From Erigeron canadensis (lineage: Eukaryota; Streptophyta; Magnoliopsida; Asterales; Asteraceae): 64,000 nucleotides of DNA. The position numbers and the translations under genes are program-made. The DNA is taken from positions 20,657,723 through 20,721,722 of the forward strand of contig NC_057767.1 of assembly GCF_010389155.1 (NCBI RefSeq), written 5' to 3'. The notes beneath the pieces were generated by a model that had not been told where the DNA came from, made no database searches, and worked only from the letters and a program-made list of their open reading frames with translations. This document shows positions 10,831 to 21,155 of the stretch, one piece after another (positions within the stretch are counted from its first letter, which is position 1; each line of letters starts with the position of its first letter).

Positions 10831-13800
10831 TACTTGGTGTGCAGGGCGATCGAAAGAAGAATATCTGGTATCTGGACAGCGCTGTTGCCTGACTATGACC
10901 GGATGTAAGCCCCTGCTGGAATAGTTCACTGTCTTTGATGACCGGCAGTGACATTTGGTAATGATGGAAATGGGAAAACTGAAGGATATGGTGTTGTTGA
11001 CAATGGGCAGATCCAGTTCACAAGAGTTGCATTTGTTAATGGTTTGAAATATAACCTGATAAGTGTCAGTCAACTTTGTGATGATGGATATAGGGTACTG
11101 TTCGATATTGTTCAAGGCACTGTCTTTAACAAGGATTGGAAGGTGGTTATGATTGCACCAAGAAAAGGGAATGTGTACATCATGGACATGGAGCCTGCTC
11201 CAAAAGAGCATTGTTTCTATGTCAAGGCTGATGAGGACACCAACTGGCTGTGGCATAAACGGTTATCCCACCTTAATTTCAAAAATATCAACAAGTTGTC
11301 AAGAAGCAACTGGTGGATGAGATACCTTTGTTTCCTTTAAAAAGAAGCCATGTCCAGGGTGTGAAATGGGCAAAAAGAAAAGAGCCAGTTTCAAGACCAA
11401 GCAGAATTTCAGTATCACTGACCCTCTTCACATGCTTCATATGGATCTCTTTGGTCCAGTGAATGTTCAAACTAAAGCTGGCAAGAGGTACACTTTAGTT
11501 GTGGTCGATGAATACACCAGATTTTGTTGGGTGATATTATCAGATCAAAGTGATGCACCTGGTGAAATTATCTCTCTCATCAAAAGAATTGAACTCAAGT
11601 ATACCAAGAAAGTGTGTCAGTTGAGAAGTGATAATGGTACAGAATTCATTAATAAAGAATTGGAGACATTTTGCACTGACATTGGCATTTCTCAAAAGTT
11701 CTCGTCAGCTCGTTCTCCAGAGCAAAATGGTGTGGTTGAAAGAAAGAATCGCACATTAATTGAAGCTGCCAGAAGTATGTTATCTGAATCTGGTCTTCCC
11801 ACCTGTTTTTGGGCTGAAGCTGTGGCAACTGCTTGTCACACCCAAAACCGGTCAATTTATGTCAAGAGACATAGGAAGACTGCCTATGAAGTCCTCAGGA
11901 ATCGTAAACCAAATATTGGATACTTTCATGTATTTCGTTGTCTAGTTTATATCTTAAACGTATATAGTCAGTTGGGAAAGTTTGATGCAAAAGCTGACGA
12001 AGGTGTCTTTGTGGGGTATTCAGATATAAGAAAAGCCTATAGAGTTTATAATTATAGACTCCAAAAGGTACATGAGACAATTCATGTCACATTCGATGAA
12101 TCAAATGAAGCAATCAACAAAAGACCAACCCTTGATTTATCTTCAGTTGTCCCAGTTGATTTTGGTGTATCTGATCAAGTTCATCAATCAGTTACTGCAC
12201 CAGAAAATGTTTCCAGTCATCAAGTCTTGGAACCAGTTAAGGAAAAGAAGAGCTCCTGTGACACCTCATTTTATCCCTCTATCAGTTTTAACCTACCTGA
12301 AAAACTGGTAATTGGATCAGATGTACGTGCCACAACAACATCAGAACCAGTTCAAGCTTCTCCAGTTCTTCAAGATATACCTTTGTTTGAAGACAATCGT
12401 GTTAACTCTCCAGTTGACACTGATGATGAAGTTGAAGTAGTTTGGACTGATCCTCCTCTAGTTGCTACATCTGTTGGAGATCGTCAGGTGTCTTGCACTG
12501 ATGTTGTAATATATCAACCTAGTCAATACACTAAATGGACTGCTGCTCATCCCATCGAGCAGATTATTGGCAATCCAGATAGTGGGGTTCAGACTAGAAG
12601 AGCCACAAGTGATCAATGCTTAAACGTCACCTTCTTATCACTGATTGAACCGAAGAAGATTGACGAGGCTTTGGCAGATCCAAGCTGGGTTGAAGCTATG
12701 CAAGAAGAACTCAACCAGTTCGAAAGGAACAATGTTTGGGAACTTGTTCCTTGTCCTCCAGGGTTAAAGAAAGAACCCATTGGAACGAGGTGGGTCTACC
12801 GGAACAAGATGGATGAAGATGGCAACGTTGTAAGGAACAAAGCAAGATTGGTTGCCAAGGGTTATTGTCAAGCAGAAGGTGTTGATTTCAATGAAACTTT
12901 TCTCCAGTTGCAAGACTTGAAGCCATTAGAATTTTCTTGGCTTATGCTGCTCATTTGCAATTCAAGGTCTTCCAGATGGACGTCAAAAGTGCGTTTCTAA
13001 ATGGCAAGTTGGAAGAAGAAGTGTATGTTACGCAGACTCCAGTTTTCATGAATGAAAAGCATCCTCACTGGGTATATAGACTGAACAAAGCCTTGTATGG
13101 TCTTCGTCAAGCCCCAAGATCCTGGTATGACACTCTAACTAAACATCTTCTCAAAAATGGTTTTCAAAGAGGTGCAATAGATAATACTTTGTTTATCTTG
13201 AAAGAAAAAGGTAATATCTTACTGGTTCAAATTTATGTTGATGACATTATATTCGGGTCAACTGATGATGGAATGTGTAAAAGGTTTTCGAAAATTATGT
13301 CTCAAGAATATGAGATGAGTTTAATGGGTGAATTAACATTTTTCTTAGGTTTACAAATCAAACAAACCATGGATGGTATTTTTATTAACCAAGAAAAATA
13401 TGTCAGAGATTTGTTAAGAAAATACAAATATGATTCTATCCCATCAAAAGCCACACCTATTTCAGCTCCATTAAATTTGGACTCTGACCCAAATGGCAAA
13501 CCAGTGGACCAAAAGGAATATCGTGGAATGGTTGGTTCACTGATGTATTTAACTACCAGTCGACCAGATATTATGTTTGCAACATGTCTATGTGCCAGAT
13601 TTCAGGCTAATCCAAAAGAATCACATTTTCATGCTGTTAAACGCATTTTCAGGTACCTGAAAGGGTGCCCTAACCTTGGTCTTTGGTATCCCAAAGGCTT
13701 AGGGTTAGATCTAATGGGTTATTCAGATTCAGATCATGTAGGTTGCAATATTGATAGAAAATCCACAACTGGTGGATGTCACTTCCTGGGGGGAAAACTG

Positions 13801-14177
13801 GTAAGTTGGACCAGTAAGAAACAGACTTCGGTCTCAATGTCTACTGCTGAGGCAGAATACATTTCTGCGGCCAGTTGCTGTGCCCAGATACTCTAGATCA
13901 AAAACCAGTTGCTTGTTATGGTATGAAATACTCAAGAACCCCAATTTTTTGTGACAATACCAGTGCCATTGCTATATCTCACAACCCAGTGATGCACTCA
14001 AAGACAAAGCATATTGACATCAGGTATCACTTTATTCGTGATCATGTTATGAAAGGAGACATTGAAATACATTTCATCCCCACTGATAAACAGTTAGCTG
14101 ATGTCTTTACAAAACCTCTTGATGAGAAAACTTTTAAACATCTCATCAGTAAACTGGGTATGTTAAATCCTCATTAA
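10831..14177 (+). pseudogene. pol: Copia Pol, copy 2, broken
   Basis: Protease remnant, integrase (largest open stretch 11,366-13,000, including the DDE residues and continuing into reverse transcriptase fingers), reverse transcriptase with [12 protein letters not shown] and YVDDIIFGS (12,937-13,896) and RNase H ending at 14,177. The reading frame shifts at ~12,902 by loss of one base and meets a TAG at ~13,894; both lesions are shared with copy 1. Substitutions against copy 1 are rare. Confidence 0.88.
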
Positions 14178-14891
14178 ACTGGAGAGGCCCTCCAGTTGAG
14201 GATGGTCCAGGTGATCCTTGATTGGTTGGAGATTGAACGCCTTGATGTACTCAAAGACTAGTCATTGATCAAATGGATCATATTTTTAGGGGGAAAAGAC
14301 TCAAAATATTTTTCAAATTAAAATTCGTTTTATTTTTCCTTGAAAAATGCAACTGAAAGTCATCAGTTGAAACTGGCATCTGGAATATCTCTCCAGTTTG
14401 CTGGTTTGGTCTTGTCTTAATCTGGTGGTCAACCAGATTTCATAACGTTATGTTTTACTTGGTGGTTACTTGTGACACGTGATGTTACTCGAGTGTTTAT
14501 CTCGCACTCACAAACGTCACCTGAAATGTCTTACGTGTCAAGACTTTTTTGCTGAAAGTTACTGCACCTTTTATGGGAATTGATGAAGTTAATGGGTAAG
14601 TGAGAATACCAGCCGTCATAGCATTAAATGCTTGATGGGAGGTATTAAATGTTACGAATTCTCAAAATTACTGAAAATCAATTTTTTACAAATTATTTCA
14701 AAATTTGGGGACTAAAATATCTTTTCGTATATATTTTGGTAATATTATATTACCTATATATACCCCCACTAAATATCTTTCTCATTTACTTCACTCAAAA
14801 TTCCTTTCATTTACTCTTCCAATCATTCACAATTCGAGATCCCTTTCTCTCTTTCTTCTTTAAATCCAAAACCCTAAATCCAATATCACAA
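14178..14891 (+). promoter_or_regulatory. Pol-ORF2 spacer with promoter-like core, copy 2
   Basis: Same layout as copy 1: purine run near 14,287, TATATATA at 14,755-14,762, CT-rich leader, telobox AAACCCTAA at ~14,868, ATG at 14,892. Four CCAGTT/AACTGG hexamers lie in the first ~230 bases of the spacer. Confidence 0.5.
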
Positions 14892-17800
14892 ATGGCTCCT
14901 AAATCATCATCTTCTTCATCTCGTTCCCGTGATGTGAATCTACTCACTGTTGAGTATACTCCATCAGAAAATGTTTCTCGTGCTATTGGTGCTCCCATCA
15001 GTTCTAAATTAATAAAATTAAATCCAAATAATCCAATGGCTTCTCTTCAAGGGCACCAGGCCACTGACTCTCTTATTGGGAAAATCCAATCCTTTCTTCG
15101 GATTTCTCCCCTCAGCGATGCCTTTTCTCTGAACCCAAGCAAGCTGTTTCACGACTACTTGTGCGAGTTCTGGTACACAGCTTCACTTTCTGATGACTAC
15201 TCATCCATCTCCTTCTCTTTAAAGGATGGGTCAGTCCCGTGTACCATCACCACTGGGACATTGAGGGAGGCCCTTAACCTCAGTTACTGGAGATAAGATG
15301 AAAGTCCAGTGGTGATTCCTTCCAATATCAATTTCCGTCACGTCTTCCTTGACATGGGAAATAAAGAAGTTTTGGAGGGAGATGCATTGAAAACCAAGGG
15401 ATCTATCACTATGAGAGGGCTTTCACCATCCTGGAAGTACTTCATGGTCCACTTGGTGGAAAGTTTGGGTGGGAGTTCTGGTGGTTTGGACCAGATAAAC
15501 TCCTTCCAGGCAGAGATGGCATACCGCCTGTGGAATGGACTGAGGGTGGATTTTGCGAATATTTTGTTTAGAAGCCTGGTGTTTAAGTTGAAAGGCAACA
15601 GGGGTCCTTGTGTCCCATTCTCTCGATTTCTATCCCTTTGTTTCATCCATATTCTAGGCATAGAAGAGTACAATAACACGCAATCCTTATACTCTGTGCC
15701 AGAATTATTAATGAATCTGGACAATCTTGTGTCCACTTCTGATGAAGTCCAGATTTCCCCAAGAATGCTACTTGCATTCTCTAGAACTGATGCACCACCA
15801 TTCGGTGAGTCAGAAAGACAACTGGGCGGGCCTCAAAATAATGAGGGACCCACTAGTTCGTCTGCAGGTGCTGTGACTGTGGCAGAAACTGGAGACCTCC
15901 CCTCAGGTATCCAGGCGGTTCCAAAAGCAAGGAGATCTACCAAAAGTAGAAGAAGATCCAGATCAGGACTTGCTGCATCTGACCAGTCACAGCCTGTGAT
16001 TGTGGTCCCTGAAGCCGTAGCCAGTGATACTACAACTGAGGAAAGAGCAGTTGTAGTTGAGGCTCCAGTTACCTCTTTCCAGGGAGAAGATGCCTTGGCA
16101 ACGGATCCTATAACTGATGAAACCATTGAGGATACTCAAACTGGTCATCAGGGGTCTGAACAACCTGTTCAGCCACCCCCAACATTTATGGATCTTGGCA
16201 TAAATGAGGGTGAGTTTCAGCTTGAGTCTTCGGATTCATCTGAGACTGAATCTGACCAGGAGATGACTGATGCAACTGTACTTGATCAGCTCCCTTCTCT
16301 CCTTGGTCAACCCCAAGAACCCCAAGTTTAAGTTTCCCCAATAAACTTACAAAGCTCAGATATACCTCCAGTATTCGCCTCTCGCCAACTACTTTCTTCT
16401 ATGGGTGTGCCTAGAAATAGACACATCCTAACACCACCGTCGCCGTCGTTCACACCTGAGCATTCTCAGCATGAACGACAATTTGAATCTCTTCCCTTCA
16501 TTTCTACAACCCCTCCTCTTCTATCAACTGATGCTACTGCAACTGGAGAACCAAATATTGTCATACCTCGTCCAGTTGCACCTGTAGCTTTTTGGGCTGG
16601 TCCAGTGACACCTTCTCCTCAGTCACTGGAAAGCCAATTTGTGTCTTTCCAAGCCGATCTCTCGAACCTTCTCACGAGGGTTGAGGAGATTCAAAAGACA
16701 CTGGACAAAAACACCAAGTCCCTCTCCAGGTACCAAAAGGATCATATGCAGAATGTCAAAGTGGTTGACCTGAGGATAAACAAGTTCTCAGCTAATGAGG
16801 ACTTGGTGTTTGGCAAGCTCAATGAGTTAGTGGAATCCTCCAACCAACTGGCAACATCTTTAAGGGAGGGATTCGCACTGACTTAATCTGAAGTCACATC
16901 TTCAATAACCAACCTGCTGAACAATACTGTCAGATCATCAGAGGTTGATATTAAGAACTTGGAAAGGCAGGTGCAAGAATTATGTAGCAAACCTGGCCTA
17001 GATGTGACTGAGCTTGGCAGTCAGTTGGCCTCTTCAGTAGGTCTCAAGATTGAAGAAACTTTGGCTGCCAGTGAGAGAAGTTTAATTGAAAAGGTGATGT
17101 CTAAAATCACCAAGATTGCAGTGCCCCAGGTGGATCTCACTCCCATAACATCTGAGATCGATCGGTTGAGGTGCAGTCTTGATACACTAGCCAGCAAAGT
17201 GTCTGATCACTCAACAGCGATATCAAATCTGACCACTGAAGTTGGTAAAGGTAAAGAGGTTGTGCAGGAAGTTGTTACGGAAGTCCCTGCAACTGGGCTT
17301 TCTCCAGATGATCTCTCCATACTTACACAAATTTTAAAGAGTCAAGAACAAACAAGTGGAAATGTAATGACTCAGTCACAAGAGATCAATCATCTGTGGA
17401 GGACAGTTCGCATGCTATGTGGAGTCTTCAAAGAGTGCAAGACAATGCAATCATGGCAGCCTCTAGATCGCTTGCCCTCCAGTCATGCCGATTTTGAAGC
17501 TATTAGGCAAGGACTAGATGCTGCCAAGGGGGAAAGGTCTGTTCATGCCCCTCGCACTCTTTTTGAAACTTCAGGTGCAGGGAAGGAGATGGTCATTGCT
17601 ACCAGTACTGAGGCTGGTGAGCAGGTGATTGAATCCTTTGATGATGTGGTGAGGGGGAATGTGGATAAGGGAAAGGCCATTGCAACTGATGACTCTATGG
17701 AACCTGCCACTGATGCACCCATGTTGGAAACTGGCAATGTTGATCAATTACCTCCAGTTACTGAAAGCGAAAGTCAGAAATTAGCAAGAGTGGGAGATCT

Positions 17801-18643
17801 GGTCAAGGAAAGGAAGAAACAAATGAAGGCAAATCAATTCGAATCAAGGAAAAATCTTCCAGCCCCTCTTGTTGATGTAACTGATGCTCAACTCCTTGGC
17901 TTGACACTTGTGGAATACAAGAAAATCAAAGAAGATCCAAGGATTGTCAATGCACTGAAGGAAATGCTTGAAGTTGAACTGGACAAACACTATCAAGATG
18001 ATGAGGCTGGACTTGATGCCAAGTGTTTGAATGTATCGGTGGAGAAGGCCAAAGAGATAAGGTCAGAAGGGATTCTCAAAAGAATTGAACAGGTAAAGAA
18101 AGTGGTCAACAAAGTATTGACTCCACCCAAGTCCAAAGGAAGAAAACAGAAAGCTTTATCAAGAGATGCAAATCTGAGGACTTGGTAGAACCATCTGAAC
18201 CCACAACTGATGATATTCGAGCTGCTACTCAAAAACTGAGCACGAGCAAGATTAAGCTGACAAATGAATCAGAGGCTCGCACATATAATTCTGATGTACA
18301 ACGTCGAAGACACAATAGAGGTAAGATCACTGATGTTAAAGTATCGATCAAGCCTGGTGCCAAACATTTTGTTGTTGAGGTACAATACTTTGGTGGACCT
18401 AAGAGAACAACTGAGAACCCTGATGTCCATCAGTATGGTCATTCAGAGCATGTAGAGATGTTGGGATTGCTGGAAGGGAGGCAGAGGAAGAACAAGGTTG
18501 AAAAAGGCTGGGAATATGTATTGCAAAATCTGATCAAGTTCAAGGAAAACATTGAAGAGAGATTAGGCCTTGATCTTGAAGACAAACAGCCAATTTCATC
18601 AGTTGCCAAAAGAAGGAAAACTGGCGAAGGGCCATCTATTTAA
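14892..18643 (+). pseudogene. Post-pol ORF2 of the Copia element, copy 2 (full length, several lesions)
   Basis: About 1,250 codons from ATG 14,892 to TAA 18,643. N-terminal domain (to ~15,800), acidic and Pro/Ser-rich middle, then long coiled-coil-like segments (~16,640-17,480 and ~17,770-18,100) and a basic C-terminus. Interruptions: a stop at 15,294 (copy 1 has CAA), a stop at 16,329 (copy 1 has CAG), a frameshift with stop near 16,870 and another frameshift near 18,170. No enzymatic motif recognised. It ends ~270 bp before the polypurine tract, so it is part of the element and not a captured neighbour. Confidence 0.72.
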
Positions 18644-18905
18644 GTTTTCCTTCTATCTATCTGCTTGTAATTTTATTTACTTTCTTGTAACTTCTTTGTA
18701 AAAGTTGTGTATATACAAGTTGCCAGATTGTAACTCACAAGTTAGATATCTGATAAGATCTACAAACAATTAAAACTAAACCCAAGACATTTGATGATCT
18801 ATAAAAATGTCTTGGAAACTTAATAGGTTTTATCAAACTCAAGTATTTCAAACTTAAACTTGTACAGAAACAAGTTTGAAAATACTTGGCAATATTTCAG
18901 GACAA

Positions 18906-18917
18906 TTAGGGGGAATT
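18906..18917 (+). other. Polypurine tract
   Basis: AGGGGGAA directly before the TGTTAGG that opens the 3' LTR; the standard plus-strand primer site of LTR elements. Confidence 0.75.
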
Positions 18918-19842
18918 TGTTAGGTCCAGTTTAAGCTATAAACTGGAGCTCTCCAGCGACATCTGGAGAGCATGAAGAATTGTCCGAAATATTAGAAGTC
19001 CAGTTGCATTGTACAGTTTTAGCAACTGATGACGTCCTCCAGTTGAGATCTGAAGACTAGAATCTGAAGACCTTCCAGTTGAAGTCGAAGACAACAAATG
19101 GAAGACAGAGATTGGCAATAGCAGCGAAGCCTAGTTGACAATCTACCAGATCAATCAACTGGAGAATCCTCCAGTGTAAATGCTCTTACAAGCTTTACAC
19201 TGATCACGAGGAGGACCTTTTACACTACATCCTTTTAACCGGACAATAATCTTGTCTGTGGATAAAAGTGCAAAGATGTAGAGTGGTTGAATAAAGTAAC
19301 CTTTTGTCTTACTTTATTTAGCACACACAAAGAATTATTTAACAATACTTTTGTGTGCTGTTAACCATATTTGTACGTCGAAGTTGAGATCCCAATGCTC
19401 AATCTTCGACTATAAATAGAGGTCCTTGCACAAGCATTTTCACAACTTTGCAAACACATACATTCTGCAATATTGGTGAACTTGTGCAATATTCTCTCAA
19501 TCGCAAAAAGGAACATTTCACAACTTTAAGTGTTTCGATTGTTTAGGAGAATTTCCAATTTTAGATCAATTGTATTTCATGGGTTGTTAGGATATTTACA
19601 TTCCTGTATTATCTTGGTTCCGCAACAACCTTGTATTTTATTTAATCAATTAATAAATAAAATACACTTGAAAAATACATATTGTCTCACCAATTTATAT
19701 ACTTGTCATTTATATTATTGCATTGTCTTTTACTTACACATTATGTCACCTTTATATATTAATCTCTAATTAACCTGGTACACAATCAATCCAAACTGGT
19801 CATATCCAGATTAATTGATTGTGTTGCAAAGTTCACTCACCA
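18918..19842 (+). repeat. 3' LTR of the SIRE-like Copia element (copy 2)
   Basis: Starts TGTTAGGTCC after the polypurine tract and ends near CACCA at ~19,842 (the exact 3' base is uncertain because no second LTR of this copy is in the window). TATAAATA at 19,411-19,418 marks the U3/R transition. Length ~925 bp, matching the 916-bp related solo LTR at 36,154-37,069, to which it is similar around the GTTCCGCAACAAC segment. The U3 half is packed with CCAGTT/AACTGG words (about seven between 18,640 and 19,842). Confidence 0.8.
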
Positions 19843-20591
19843 TTGACATAGAGGTGTCTTCAGCACCCATCTAGCAATAGTTTGGGACTAATAGCTTTTG
19901 TCTACTTATGAAACTATCTTGCCTAAAGATCAAAGAGATTCCATATTGACAAAGCTTACTCATTAAGCTTTTATCGGTCTTGAGCCGCAAATGAGATTTT
20001 GATGTATCTTATTAGGTACAAATAAAGTACTAATCAACAGAAGGCTTTGAATCTACATGCCAACATTGGAATAAACTCATGACATATTTCGGTGCATGAT
20101 ATAAAAAGAGTTCAACGTCAAAGATGGTTGAATATATTTTCTTGATCCGCTCAAAGGATAGTCACAAACAATTTAGTTATTTTCACAAATGGTGACACTA
20201 CAAATTTCATGGAGATCAAACACATCATCAATAATGAAGATGTCCAAGAAAAATGTGTTCGTGATATTGACAAGAAATATTCAATGGTATTGTTTGAAGA
20301 TCAAGACGAAACAATGATAGAGTCAATCTCGACACATGATCAACAAGACGGTGAACAAGATCTTCATCAACCCTGATCGAGCAATAAGTCGGCAGATTAT
20401 TGAGTCATTTATATGCAAGATCAATATTCGATATTTTAAAGACGGGTATTCAAATAAGGGAGAGTATTATACGCGCTGCACTCTTTTTTCCTTCACCGAG
20501 TTTTTATCCAACTGAGTTTTTCTTGGTAAGATTTTTAACGAGACAACAAACACCATATTTGCGTATAATAAAGTGTGAATATCCAAGGGGG
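19843..20591 (+). mobile_element. 3' internal remnant of an older Copia element
   Basis: No open frame. The stretch at ~20,476-20,560 (GCGCTGCACTC ... CTTCACCGAGTTTTTATCC ... GGTAAGATTTTTAACGAGACAACA) is the conserved transcribed tail found before the polypurine tract of many plant Copia elements. Polypurine tract CCAAGGGGG at 20,583-20,591. Sequence before ~20,150 is too decayed to assign. Confidence 0.5.
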
Positions 20592-20755
20592 TATTATGAT
20601 TTTATATTATAGTGGATATTCACCTTCCATATTATAACCCTTATAAATTTCTAAAATGTTTTATATATTTGCCTATAAATATAAGGCATATTATAATCCC
20701 TCATAAATATAATTACTCTTTATTCTCTCTCTAACTCTCTCTCCACCTTATAACA
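20592..20755 (+). repeat. Short Copia LTR remnant
   Basis: Follows the polypurine tract, starts TATTATGA (TG to TA change), has TATAAATATAAGG near 20,675, a CT-rich stretch and ends TTATAACA. 164 bp is the size class of short-LTR Copia lineages. Confidence 0.5.
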
Positions 20756-21155
20756 ATAGTAATAATTTGAATATCATTTAGTGAAACGAATTAAATACGA
20801 TAACAAGTAATAAATAAACTTATAATGACAGCAGAAGATTCCCACACATAAAAGAAATAAAGTTATTTTTTTCTTTTCTAAATATTTAATACTTTAAATC
20901 AATTATTAATTTATTTCTTTTGATATTTTTTTTGGGTAGTGAGATCGACAGGCCAGATCCCCACCAAAATAAATTATTAAATTCAACTTCACATATAACC
21001 CTCAACATTTCACACCATCTCATTTTGTTTGTTTCATACATATACATACACATTATTTCATGTTTTTACACACATATATATCTATATTTATTTATATTTA
21101 TTTATAACATTTTTACTTGCATAAAAAATCTACTACTAGTTTGTATTGTATTTGT
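20756..21155 (+). promoter_or_regulatory. Upstream region and probable 5' leader of the trihelix gene
   Basis: AT-rich, no ORF. It begins directly at the end of the Copia LTR remnant, so the LTR TATA (~20,675) lies ~480 bp before the ATG and could act as, or replace, the gene promoter. TATATATATC occurs at ~21,075-21,083. The true start site cannot be fixed from sequence. Confidence 0.35.

Larger units (their letters stand above)
8946..19842 (+). mobile_element. SIRE/Maximus-like Copia retrotransposon, copy 2 (gag to 3' LTR)
   Basis: Same element as 1-8,845, starting at the base equivalent to copy-1 position 112. The first ~2 kb after the gap is about 46 bp shorter than its counterpart because of many single-base deletions; the next 3.2 kb differ in length by only ~3 bp. 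This copy continues through the complete ORF2 region, a 3' untranslated region, a polypurine tract and a 3' LTR. Its own 5' LTR is absent because of the gap. Confidence 0.88.

Noticed and set aside
21117..21155. Earlier start of the trihelix gene at a TTG codon
   Set aside because: Plant nuclear genes use ATG; the first in-frame ATG is 21,156 and gives a normal GT-2 N-terminus.
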